Position numbers and translations under genes: made by a program
Shown: positions 34,475 to 45,100 of the stretch, in pieces
Layout: the number at the start of each line of letters is the position of its first letter
Position numbering within the stretch: position 1 is the first letter of the stretch
Notes under the pieces: generated by a model
What the model saw: the letters and a program-made list of their open reading frames with translations, nothing else
Told to the model about the DNA's origin: nothing
Database searches by the model: none
Assembly (NCBI GenBank): GCA_905221605.1
Contig: CAJNDS010001112.1
Span: forward strand, 2,084,972 to 2,148,971
Direction: 5' to 3'
DNA from: Symbiodinium natans
Lineage: Eukaryota > Sar > Dinophyceae > Suessiales > Symbiodiniaceae
Length of the DNA stretch: 64,000 nt

Positions 34475-37400
34475 GCGGGGTTTGGGGTTTAGGGTTTAGG
34501 GTTAGGTGTTTAGGGTTTAGGGTTTTGGGTTTAGGGTTTAGGGTTTAGGGTTAGGTGTTTAGGGTTGGGGGTTTTATGGTTTAGGGCCAGTTTTGGGTCT
34601 AGGCTTTAGTGTTTTGAGGGTTTAGGGCAAGCATGCTCAAAGGGAAGGATCCTTTCATGAGCGTTTTCTTTAGAAGGGTCCATGTACCATGTATTTACCC
34701 TAAACCCTAAACCCAAAAAGTCTCTATATAGGAAGCACTTGAAAGGCCCCAGTATTCCCTCTTTAGGTACTAGGGCTATGGACCCTCTAAACCTGAACCC
34801 TAAACCCGAATCCCTAAGCCCTAGTCCCTAATCTCTAACCCTAAACCCTAAACCCTAAACCCTAAACCCTAAACCGGAGTGTCAGCTAGGCGGGTGGCAA
34901 AAAAAACGCCCTAAACCCTAAACCCTAAACCCTAAACCCTAAACCCACTCAGCCTCAGGTATGCCAACGGCAAGAACTCCTTCCACTGGCCGGTCAAAGT
35001 GCGACAAGCCTTGGGGTCCGAGCCCCTCTTTGGAGCTTCAACTTTTAAGGGTTTTAAGGTTAGGGTTTAGGGGTTTAGGGTTTAGGGTTTAGGGTTTAGG
35101 GTTTAGGGGTTTAGAGTTTAGGGTTTAGGGTTTAGGGGTTTAGGGGTTTAGGGGTTTAGGGGTTTACTCCGCAAAAAAGGGTTTCGGGTCTTGGGCTTCT
35201 TGAGTCCAAGGGTTTTCGGCCTTTCGGTTTGAGGGTTTCGGGGTCCTAGGGTAGGGACTCAGGGGGGACATGGGCCTCCCTCACCCCTAAACCACCTAAA
35301 CCCTAAACCCCAAAGCCTTTTCAAAACCCTAAACCCCCTCAAAAACGTAACAAAAAAAAGAAGCGCAGCCCGTGAGGAATCGCCACGTCCGAGCCTTGGA
35401 CTCTCTCCCCGGGCTGGTGACACTCTCCCTGGGTTGGTCAGCAAAGTGACGGTTTGCGCGTCGGATTGAGAACTGCGAACGTTGATGTGACATTCGGGGG
35501 ATACTAGTAGGGGTTTGGGTGGAGAGAGAGAGAGAGAGCGATACATACAGACATGTATGTTATATATATATATATATATATTTGTTTTTTTATATATTTG
35601 TTTATCTATTTATTTTTATGTATAGGTGTAGACATACATACAATACAATACAATGTATGTGTATGTATACATAGATATTTATGCCCAACATGCATCTTCG
35701 GGCGTTGGTCATTCCCTGCAAACTTGCGGCACAAGATGCCCCTGAAAGCATTGTAATTGACTCGGAATCTAGATTCGCACTGTGCTAAACCCTCAAGCCT
35801 AAACCCAAAGGCTCCAATGTAGTTCCTTTTTGGGGTAGTATACTAGACTAGAATCCGCTATAACTACCCCGAAAAGGTACTACGTAGGAGCCTTTGGGTA
35901 AACCCTAGACCCTACCAACGCGGCAGGAACTCAGCGCTTGGAGTTCTAAGGTTGTGGCGACGGCTTGCCCCCTCGCATTTAGGCAAACTCTTGGTCCAAA
36001 CAAACCCCAATTAATAAGCACACCTTAAAGCAATAGAGCTATAGTTGTGGAATACAGCTTAATTAAGGGATTTTTCAGACATAAGGGTCCATGTACCATG
36101 TTGTTATATACTTGGGGGCCCAACGTTCCCTATACAGGAGGTACTTTACGGCCCAAGTATCCAACCCTAAACCTAAACCCCAAACTCTAAACCCCAAACC
36201 CCAAACCCTAAACCCTAAACCCCAAACCCTAAGCCGCCACCTCTTGCGGCTTAGGGTTCCCGAAGCGCCAGCTCGGGTGCCCAGGCACAGAGCTACACTG
36301 CAGAGGTGGAGCAGATACTTGGCTGACTTAGGGAATTTAGGGTTCAAGGTTTGAGGGTCTGTAGTTTGCGGCTTAACGTTTCTGCGTTGAAGGTTTTAGG
36401 GTTTAGGGTCTGTGTTTCAGGGTTCAGGGCTTGCCAGGAGCCCCAAAGTAGAAAAGATTTTTAGGGTCCAGGAATGTCACGCGACGTTTGTCTACTGTGG
36501 GGGGGGGGGGGGGTAGGGATGCAAAGGGTTTAGGGTAGGTTCATGGAAAATCCCTACAGCATGAGCGCTTTCAGACAGAGAGGTCTTCGGTTGCTTACTT
36601 TCTCAATGTTCTGTGTCCCTGAATCTTGCCGGCACGCAGAAACTCACTGACGCCCGCGTGTAGGTTTGCCTAGTACTGGCCGCTGAGCATCAACACACCC
36701 TTGAAACCCCTAAAATCCCTAAACCCTAAACCCCCTTTTGGGCCCAAGTATATAATTCTGCCAGCAGTCTACGACCAGTTGGAGAGACTGTGCGCGCCTG
36801 CGTGCCCAGATGAACTCTGCACTGCGATTTCGGCCTGTGAATGCCACGAAGCTAGGTTGCTGTCTTCTGGATGCATGCGAATTGCTGCACGGGCCCAGGG
36901 ATTGAACGCTAGACTTTCTGAACCTGCTTGCACGGAATCACAAACAAGCACACCCTTTGCGCCAGCTTGGTAACTTTTCAGGGAAAGAGAAGGCTTCAGA
37001 GTTTAGGAGTTTTGGTTTAGAAGCCAGTCCTCAAGACCAGTTGCAACAAAAGGGCTTAGAAGCTTCGATTTTCAACAGTTTGCCTAGGGCTCTCCAACAC
37101 CTTCCACCCAGAATATGTCGGGCTGCCCTAAACCCTAAACCCTAAACCGCCTAAACCCTAAACCCTAAACCCTAAACCCTAAACCCTAAACCCTAAGCTG
37201 CCCAAGGAAGTTTGAGCTGCACCATCCCATCCACCCTTTCCAACTTGCTTGGCGGGTCTGCCGCGGCCTTAGTCAAGGGCTTATTTGTAGGGTTTAGGGC
37301 TTAGGGTTTAGGGTTTAGGGTTTAGGGGGGCTGTCAAAATCATGATCCTTTTTGGGGTACAAGGAAGGGCCCCCCTAGTTAGAAGTAGAGTTATAAATAC

Positions 37401-39364
37401 CCTAAAACGGGTTATAAGGATCCTAACTTAGGTTAGAAGTCCCTTAACTATAGTTAGTATAGTAAGGGGGCCCCTCCTTGTAGGTACCCTAAATATTAGG
37501 TGCCGTATGATGGTAGGGATCCAAAAAAGGACCAGAGAGGGACAGCCTTCCCCTGCGAATAACGGTTTAGGGTTTAGGGTTTAGGGTTTAGGGTTGTGAC
37601 ACTACAAGGCCTCGACCGCAGCTCGGGCGCGAGCAGTTTCGGCCTAGGCACAGCAGGGCTTGCGGCTTGGAGGGCTTTAGGGCCTAGGGTTTAGGGTTGG
37701 GTTGTTTAGGGTCTAGGGTCTAGGGTTGGGCTGTTTAGGGTTGAGGGTTTAGGGTTTAGGGTTAAGGGTTAAGGGTTTGGGCTTCGGGGTTGGGTTCAGA
37801 AAACGCGGGCCTTTGCCAGGGAGGGTTTGGGGCTTCAGGGGGTTATAGGGCCTATGGTTGAGGAGCATGTTGTAAAGGGGTGTAATAAGGGTTCGGGTGC
37901 ATGGTTCGTCAGACCTCGGCCCTGTAAACGCCGCCTTTGCAAAAACCCGAAACCCTAAACCCTAAAGCCTAAACCCTGGGTTGCTCAAAAGAGGTCCCAG
38001 ACAGCAGCAACACAGAACTTCAGAATGGCCTCCGGCCCCCTCATCCTGTAGAAAGCTGCGGTACCACTGTCATTTCGGCTTAGGGTTCTGCGTTAAAATC
38101 TCAGCAGTCAGTCCTAGCCATCAAAAAAAAGCGTTTGTGCATTGCCTGCACTCACTGCCCACCACCCCCCCCCCCCCCCCCCCCGCCAAAGCGCGTGTTT
38201 TCGTGGACTCATGCAGATGGGAGGCTCAGGCTCAGGGTGTCGTTCAAGCCTTTACCGGTAAGGGGCGTCCAGTTCACCCTACCCAAAGGCTCCAATGTAG
38301 TTCCTTTTTGGGGTAGTACACTATAGAATCCCCTAGAACTACCCCGAAAAGGTACTACATAGGAGCCTTTGGGTAAACCATAAACCCTAAACCCCTGTTG
38401 CAGCAGGACAGTTAATCAGCCGCCTTGGCCACGTCGGCTCAGTAGTCGCTGCCCCTCAACCGCTCCTGTTTCGCTGCGCCTTCTCCTGTCGGGGGGCCCG
38501 CGCCTTATAACCCTAAACCCTAAACCCTAAACCCAAATCCTAGCCCCTAAACCCTAAACCCTACACCCTACACCCTAAACCCTAAACCTTCTAGTGCTGC
38601 TTAGGGCTTCAGATGGCTTCAGGGTTCTTAGGTTTTTAGGGTCAGGAGATGGGCTCGCAGGTTCAACCGGTAGGCTAGGGGTAGGTGCAGAGTTTAAGGT
38701 TTAGGGCGCATACTCGGGCAGGGACTTTCCGGGTGGATGCCCAACCTGCAGGGTTTCGTGGTTAGTTGCATGGGTTTTCCGGGTTTTTGCGGTTCGGGCG
38801 TGCATGCTACGGCCCTGCAAGTCCTCGAGGCACCAACTCACGGACTTCGCCTCCCTCCTTCTCACCACACAAGCAACAGGAAAGCTAAACCAAATAAAAA
38901 CACATGATTTCACATTCTAAGCAATGGAGAAGATGTCAAGAAAACACAACATCAGAATCCAGACATTATTTCTGTACTTCTAATGGCTATTCTTCTGCAA
39001 GTCTTCACTATTGCATATATATATATATATATGTATTTATGTTTTATTTCGATTTTTCTTTATATTTATGTTTAAATTTAAATTTATATTTATATTTTTA
39101 TTAATGTTTATTTATATTTGTATTCTCTAACGGTTACGAATCGTTATACATACATATATATCTATATACTTAATATCAAAACCCCGAACATAAGCCGAGA
39201 AGTATCTTGCCTTGGACACTGAGGACCACAAGGAGCCGAGATGGGCTCTCTTCTATCCACGCCAGGCTCGACAGGCACCGTAGGGGCGTAGGGGCGCCCG
39301 TTGTTGTACGTAATTCAGAATAGTAACTCACGTGCATACATATATATATATGTGTGTGTGTATG

Positions 39365-39400
<36 letters not shown>

Positions 39401-39781
39401 CGCATGTGTGTCTGTGTGTGCATGTGTGTCTGTGTGTCTGTGTGTCGGCGTGTGCGTGGCCCGAAGCACCCTTGGTGTCCTAACTCTAAGCCGCAGCCTA
39501 TCCCACAGACCCCCTGTGCCCTTGAGATGTTAGGCTCTAGACTCTAGCCGCCACTTGGAGGTTCATGGGTAATTATAACCCCAATTACTTATAACCTACT
39601 TGTAGGACTTAGGGGACTTAGGGGGCTTATAAGTACAGACCCTAAGCCCAAAAACCCTAAAGTTATCATTGGGGTTATGAGTACCCTGAACCTCCAAGTA
39701 GCCTGAGCAGATCGCTGGCTGGAAGCGGCAGAGTCAGACCAGGAGCCTGACAACACCGCAGCGGCTCGTCCCCTTTACTAG
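34434..39781 (+). CDS. Unrecognised multi-exon gene (gene C), boundaries uncertain
   Basis: ATG at 34434 starts an exon reading MAKEEKSPHLEVAL to a GC donor (GCGGGG) at 34475. Exon 2 from 34959 continues in phase with YANGKNSFHWPVKVRQALG. Later candidate exons: about 35929-35980 (ELSAWSSKVVATACPLAF), about 36277-36322 (AQSYTAEVEQIL), about 38402-38515 (QLISRLGHVGSVVAAPQPL), about 39190-39283 (YLALDTEDHKEPRWALFY, then TAG), and about 39706-39781 (ADRWLEAAESDQEP, then TAG). Exons 1-2 join well; the rest are proposed from frame and position only and may belong to more than one gene. No family recognised. Much of the interval is palindromic elements and telomere-like repeats. Confidence 0.35.
35804..35906. 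mobile_element. Palindromic family H element, copy 1
   Basis: ACCCAAAGGCTCCAATGTAG at left and its complement (ACGTAGGAGCCTTTGGGTA) at right; centre TTTTTGGGGTAGTATAC. Confidence 0.85.
36701..36973 (+). CDS. Cys-rich open frame, possible exon of gene C
   Basis: From about 36760 the frame reads VYDQLERLCAPACPDELC, then ISACECHEARLLSSGCMRI, and ends in TAA at 36971-36973. Composition is coding-like and free of telomere repeats, and six to seven cysteines are spaced as in small metal-binding or disulfide-rich modules. The opposite strand is open over part of it, so the strand is not certain. Confidence 0.3.
   Translation: MKPLKSLNPKPPFGPKYIILPAVYDQLERLCAPACPDELCTAISACECHEARLLSSGCMRIAARAQGLNARLSEPACTESQTSTPFAPAW
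37340..37512. mobile_element. Palindromic element, single copy
   Basis: TTGGGGTACAAGGAAGGGCC at left against GGGCCCCTCCTTGTAGGTAC at right, with smaller inverted repeats around TTATAAGGATCC inside. No second copy noticed. Confidence 0.75.
38280..38377. mobile_element. Palindromic family H element, copy 2
   Basis: Near-identical to 35804-35906, 2.4 kb away, which implies recent spread. Confidence 0.85.
39336..39450. repeat. TA/TG microsatellite
   Basis: TATATATATG alternates with TGTGTGTG and TGTGTCTG for about 115 bp, downstream of a possible gene C exon. Confidence 0.85.
39552..39700. mobile_element. Palindromic family A element, copy 5
   Basis: ACTTGGAGGTTCATGG at left, CCTGAACCTCCAAGTA at right. 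It lies just upstream of a candidate exon of gene C (39706). Confidence 0.8.
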
Positions 39782-39876
39782 ATCAGTGTTAGGGATCCTT
39801 TTTACTTGTTGGGTTATGGGCTTTCTTATATATGAACAACAAGGATCCTTTTTTCTTCCTAGGGGAACAGGGATGA
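39776..39876. mobile_element. Family J element, copy 1
   Basis: Starts ACTAGATCAGTGTTAGGGAT and ends CCTAGGGGAACAGGGATGAAG. Internal inverted AGGATCCTTTTTACTT / AACAAGGATCCTTTTTT. Nearly identical to 47208-47306. Confidence 0.85.
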
Positions 39877-40318
39877 AGTTTAGGCGTTGAGGGTTTATTG
39901 CGTTTAGGGTTTAGGGTTTAGGGTTAAGGGTTAAGGGTTAAGGGTTAAGGGTTGCCTTTCGAGTTATTTACCGTTACAAAAAGCCCTAAAAGTAGACTCT
40001 GTAGGCCCGATATGAGCCCTAGAACCCTTAAGAAGACGAGAATGGTATACTTACGGTGCCTAAAATGGGGAGACGCAGGATACTGAATCGGGGTATTTCG
40101 GGTGTACCATACATGCAGGGGTAGAATGTGGCGGAAGTGGCTTCAACTCCCCAGGTCTCTATTGCGAATTTAACACACTTTGAGGTTTAGGGTCTCCTAA
40201 TAAACTCTGAACCCTATAAACCCTCTTGACCCTCTGAACCCTCCCCCTGAATAATGCAGCCAAATTGACTTTAATCAGAAGGCCCTACTCAAAAGGGTGC
40301 AACATAAAGCGCTCCAGA

Positions 40319-40505
40319 ATAGCACAAAGTAGGTATGATGTACAGACTTTAGACCCCCAAATCCAGGTATTATTTGTATATTTGGGAGCTAAACCCTAAA
40401 CCCTAAAACCCTAAACCCTAAACCCTAAACCCTAAACCCTAAACCCTAAACCCTAAACCCTAAACCCCCAATGTAGGCATTATTTGTATACTGGGAGCCC
40501 TATTG
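40319..40505. mobile_element. Family M element split by a CCCTAAA array
   Basis: The C-rich array at 40388-40466 separates CCCCCAAATCCAGGTATTAT...GGGAGC and CCCCCAATGTAGGCATTATT...GGGAGC, two diverged copies of the same segment of about 35 bp. Other copies: 1-95, 1432-1540 and 49508-49615. Confidence 0.75.
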
Positions 40506-41229
40506 GCCCTGAGGCTGCGCAGCGGCCCATCCCGCCTGCGGCCACCCGGGCCGCTTGCCGGGCATGGGCTCCACATTTTTTTGTTTTGAGGGTTTAGGGT
40601 TTAGGGTTTGGGGTTTAGGGTTTAGGGTTTAGGGGACTTTTTGTTTTGTGTGTGTGTGTGTGCGTATGTGTTTTTTTGGGGAGGGCTTCTATTGTGGCAG
40701 ATTCCTTCTGTATAGTTCAGGGCACAAAGGGCCCACATCGCGGGAGGCTGCTGTATCAGATTAGGGTTTAGGGGTTCCTTGCTAGTTAGGGTCGGGTGAT
40801 GTGGCCCAGTCGCCCCACCCCCACCCCCATCCACTTCCAGCATGCGTGGTAGCTTTGCCAGAGAATTTGTGGTTGAAGCCCGTCTCTTAAAGAGTGCACT
40901 GTCAGATCCACGTTGCCCCAAAAAAGTTATAATTGTTTTTGGTTTTCCCCAAACAGTCTACTGTTGGGCATCTACATTCATTTTTGGTTTGCCGACATTT
41001 TTGCGGACTGTTGCCTGGACTCCTTGTCTCCCTTTGTCTCCCTTTGTCTCCCTCTGTCTCCCTTCATGTGGGTGGCTCTGCCGGGGTGCTCCCTTTGCCT
41101 CCCTGTGTCTCCCTTCGTCTCCCCTTTGTCTCCCGTCGTCTCCACTGTTTCTTTGACGCGCCTTTGCCTGTTTGGGGTCTTCGGTGTTTTTTGTCTTTTT
41201 GCGGGGGGGGGTGGGAGGGGGCGGTCCCA

Positions 41230-41400
41230 CAAGCAGAAAGATGATTTTGGAGTACATGCGGCGCATGCGAGACCTTATGCAGGGCAGGCGGATGACGGTG
41301 ACCCTGCCGCCGCGGAACTTACCGACGCACTGGTCGCCGATGTCGCCGCTTTCGCCGCGTGTGACCAACTTCCAGGCGGAAACCCCTGTAAAGCTGAGGA
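41230..41400 (+). CDS. Candidate exon upstream of gene D
   Basis: A GC-rich, coding-like stretch after the CT-rich tract at 41010-41160. Two frames are open: one contains ILEYMRRMRDLMQGRRM, the other DPAAAELTDALVADVAAF. I cannot decide between them, nor whether it belongs to gene C, gene D or neither. Confidence 0.3.
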
Positions 41401-42106
41401 GCAGACAGGTTGCAAGGTCTCAGCCTACATACTTGCAGAAGTTGGAGAAGCAAATTGTATGATTGATGCCGCAACTACATGTCTGCAAGCATCTCCGTGC
41501 TTTTTTGGCAGCCTGGTTGGTGCCGAAACCCTCGAACCCTCAAATGGCTTCAGTCTTGTTTAGGCGCTGCTTTCCCTGAACCCTAAACCCTAAACCCTAA
41601 ATTGGACCCTAAACCCTCTAGATCATGATCAAGTCAGAAGTTCTCTCTCATGCTTGCTCGCTCGCTCGCTTGCTTGTGTGTCAGACCTAGGCCGTTTTGC
41701 GGGCAGATTGCTTGATCCAGGCAGCACGTATACCCCGGGCTAGGCTGTGTGAATGTGCAAGTCTTTCGTAAGCTTGTGTCTCCATGTTTGTAGCTGTCTT
41801 TGTCTGCGTCTCCCTCTCCTCTCTGTTTTTTTTTGGCAGACTTACTTAGGTCGGTGGATATGCATTCGGCATACATATACAAACGGTATGTTTCTGTGCA
41901 TGTGTACATGTAAATATGTATCCGCATGCATGTATATATATACATATATATATATATGTATATGTACGTATATCTCTCTCTTCTTGCCTAGCATACCTCC
42001 GAGTACCACAAGGCATCATCAGGTTCGCAACGACATTCTCCCGCCACGAAGCATTGACTAAACCCTAAAACCCTAAACCCTAAACCCTAAACCCTAAACC
42101 CTAAAC

Positions 42107-42175
42107 ATGGCGCAGGACGATGACCCGCTGGAAGCTGAAGAGCAGATGCCGCGGGACGTTCCGGAACCCGATCCG
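42107..42175 (+). CDS. Gene D candidate first exon
   Basis: ATG at 42107 directly follows a CCCTAAA array. The exon reads MAQDDDPLEAEEQMPRDVPE and could use a GA donor at 42176, giving phase 0. The next good exon at 43142 is also phase 0. An alternative is that AG at 42113-42114 is a splice acceptor and the true start lies further upstream. Confidence 0.5.
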
Positions 42176-45100
42176 GAACCTGGTCTCAGGGGATGGCTTC
42201 AGAATATACTATTTGCTTAAGAACCCCCCCCCCCCAAAAAAAAAAAAAAAGAGTTTTCTTAAGAACCCCCCCCCCAAAAAAAAAGAGAGAACAACAACAA
42301 CAAAGGTTATTCCTTATAAGGGCAATATAGGGATTATCTTTAAAAAAGAGAGCAACAACAACGAAGTTATTCCTTATAAGGGCAATATAGGGATTCTCTT
42401 TACATGTTTGTTGGGGGTTTAGAGAACAGGGTGTGGGAGGGGAAGGGTCTGCACGCATCGTCTTCATGCTTTTCACACCGGTCAGTTGTGAGCGTTTTTT
42501 TGTAGCCACGAGTCTTTCGAATCGAAGTGCTGCCGCGTTGTGTCCGAGACAAGCATGCCCGCACTTGGGTGGAGGGTTTAGGGTTTAGGGACTACCCTAG
42601 CTACCCTAAACCCTAAACCCTAAACCCTAAACCCTAAACCCTAAACCCACATCCTTGTTGGCCGCGTTGGTGCATCTCTTTGTATGAGCTCAGGGCATTA
42701 CAGGGCTGCGGCCGCCCCCTCAGCCCCAGAAACCCGAAAGCCTCTAAGCCCCCCCAAAAGTCCTGAACCAAAAAGCACTGAAAGCCGCAACCCGTAAAAC
42801 ACACCGGGGTACACTTGCTAGGGTTTAGGGGTTTGGGTTCTGGGCTTTGACATGGCATGAGTCCTAGCTTGCTTGTCCGAGTCTGGGTTGGAAAGGGTGC
42901 TGGGCTGATAATATGGGGTTCGAACAAGGATTTAGGGTCGCAAGCTTTGTTGTCTCCCTACTTGGAGGTTCATGGTACTTAGTAACCAATTATATCTGTA
43001 CTTATAACCCAAATTATAACTATATTAGGGCACTTAAGGGGCTTATAAGTACAGTTATAAGTACAGCTATAATTGGTTACTAAGTACCCTGAACCTTCAA
43101 GTAGTATGACTTCACACACGCACACAGCGCTCCTGTCTCAGGATGTCTCGGCCGATGGCCCCGTCTCAGTCGAGACGCGGGTGGAGTACTCTGCTCTACC
43201 GAAGGCCATTCTGGGTAAACCCTAAACCCTAAACCCTAAACCCTAAACCCTAAACCCTAAAACCCTAAACCCGAAACCCGAAACCCTAAACCCTAAACCC
43301 TACACCCTTAGCCAAGAAAACCTGAACCTTCGGCCATCCCACGCCCAAGCCCCGAACCTCTTGGCATCCCAGAACCCGCTCCGGCAAGCAAGCAGCTTGG
43401 GGCCGTTTCGGGTTTGGGAGTTGGGTTTAGGGAGCCCTAAACCCTAAACCCTAAACCCTAAACCCTAAACCCTAAACCCCAGACGTTTTGGATGGTTTCG
43501 GATCGAGTGAGTCGCAGAGAAATCATCTCACGCCTGTCAGGATGCGTCGCAGGCCATTTTTGGGCTGGCTTCTTGGACATGTAAAGGACGTAACCCTAAG
43601 GGTAGTAATTCTATACGTGAGCCACAAAGCTACTATATGGGAACCCCTTTAAGGTTTAAGTATATATTGTATAGGTACATGGACCCTTTGGGTAAGGGCT
43701 GCAGAGCCCTGAAGCCCGGTGAAGCCCCTTTAAACCGTCAACGTGCTCGGCCGCTTGACGGGGTATAGGACTTGTAGGGTTGGATTTCTAGGGTCCATAA
43801 GGTTTGTGGGGTTTAGGAAAGGCCCTCAGCACCAAGCCCCTGCCCTTGGAACTTTGCTCCTAGGTTGGTTGAGGGCGCCCTCTAAGATGAAACTTTGAAA
43901 GTTTGTGCCGAACCTTCTGGAGACCCGAGTGCCCCTCAAGGAATATAGCGGAATTCGGAAGAAGGATCCCTATTTAGAGGTTTAAGGTCTGTTCCTTTGA
44001 ACGGTTTCTGGGTTGAGGGCGGGTTCCATGGAGGCCCTGGGATGCTCTGGCACACGCTCAAGCAAAAGAACCCAGACGCTAAACCCTTAAACCCTAAACC
44101 CTTAACCCTTAAACCCGAAATTCCCCCCCCCCCCCCCCCCCCGTCCCCCGCGAAAAAAAAAAGCCCTGAACTCGTGGCAACCCCCGCGCAAAGAACCTTA
44201 CGGTAGACCCCTTTGCAACTGCCAGGTGCGTCAAGCCGAGAGTTTTCTTTAAGGGCTCGGTTTGGAGTAGTTTAGGGTTTAGGGTTGAGGGTTTCTCTGG
44301 GCAAAGGTTTCTCTGTGCGAAGTGGCAAACCAGTTGCCAAGGGTTTAGGGTTTAGGGTTTAGGGCTTAGGTTCCTTCAAAGGGTGTCGAGCTTATTATGG
44401 TGATGGCTTCAACATCCAGCTGAATGGTCTCCCGAGTCAGGTAACCCTCCGTGCAGCTGCCCAGGCAGAGCCCGGCCCCTCGGCTGGGTTTAGGGTTTAT
44501 AGGGTCTATAGGGTCTAGAGGGTTTAGAGGGTTTATAGGGTTTAGAGGGTTTAAAGGGTTTAGAGGGTTTAGAGGGTTTAAAGGGTTTATAGGGATTATA
44601 GGGTTTATGGGGTCTATAGGGTTTATGGGGCCTATAGGGTTTATAGGGTCTATAGGGTTTATAGGGTCTATAGGGTTTATAGGGTCTATAGGGTTTATAG
44701 GGTTTATCGGGTTTATAGGGTTTATAGGGTTTATAGGGTTTATCGGGTTTATAGGGTTTATAGGGTTTATAGGGTTTATAGGGTTTATAGGGTTTATAGG
44801 GTTTAGTTATCTGTTTTTTTCGGCTGGGTGGGGCTTGGAGAAGATGAGAGTTTGGAGGCTTTTGGGTGGCGTTGGGCTTTGAAGGATCTTTTTTGGATGT
44901 ATGGGGCTAGCTGAACGGCGCTGTGCCGAACAATTGCGAATGGTAGTCCCGTATGGCCCCTACATATATTATGTTAGAATGAACCTCCGAAGCCCCATTC
45001 TAACCATGAGGCCCCTATTGTTACTTGAGAAGCCATGCACACTTCAATCTCCAGGTGAGCGGCGGCGCATGGACTTGGTCTGTGTACTCGACGTCTCTGG

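Noticed and set aside
36091-36354. Open frame covering a family D element and CCCTAAA units
   Set aside because: It is mostly repeat. Only the short AQSYTAEVEQIL piece near 36277 looks like an exon.
40913-41563. 216-residue open frame
   Set aside because: The first half is a pyrimidine-rich CTCCCTTTGTCT tract that is open on both strands. Only the part from about 41230 looks coding, and that is listed as a candidate exon.
44451-44882. 143-residue frame with a Gly-Phe-Ile repeat
   Set aside because: It is the 9-mer array read through; only the first 15 codons belong to a true exon of gene D (44441-44487).
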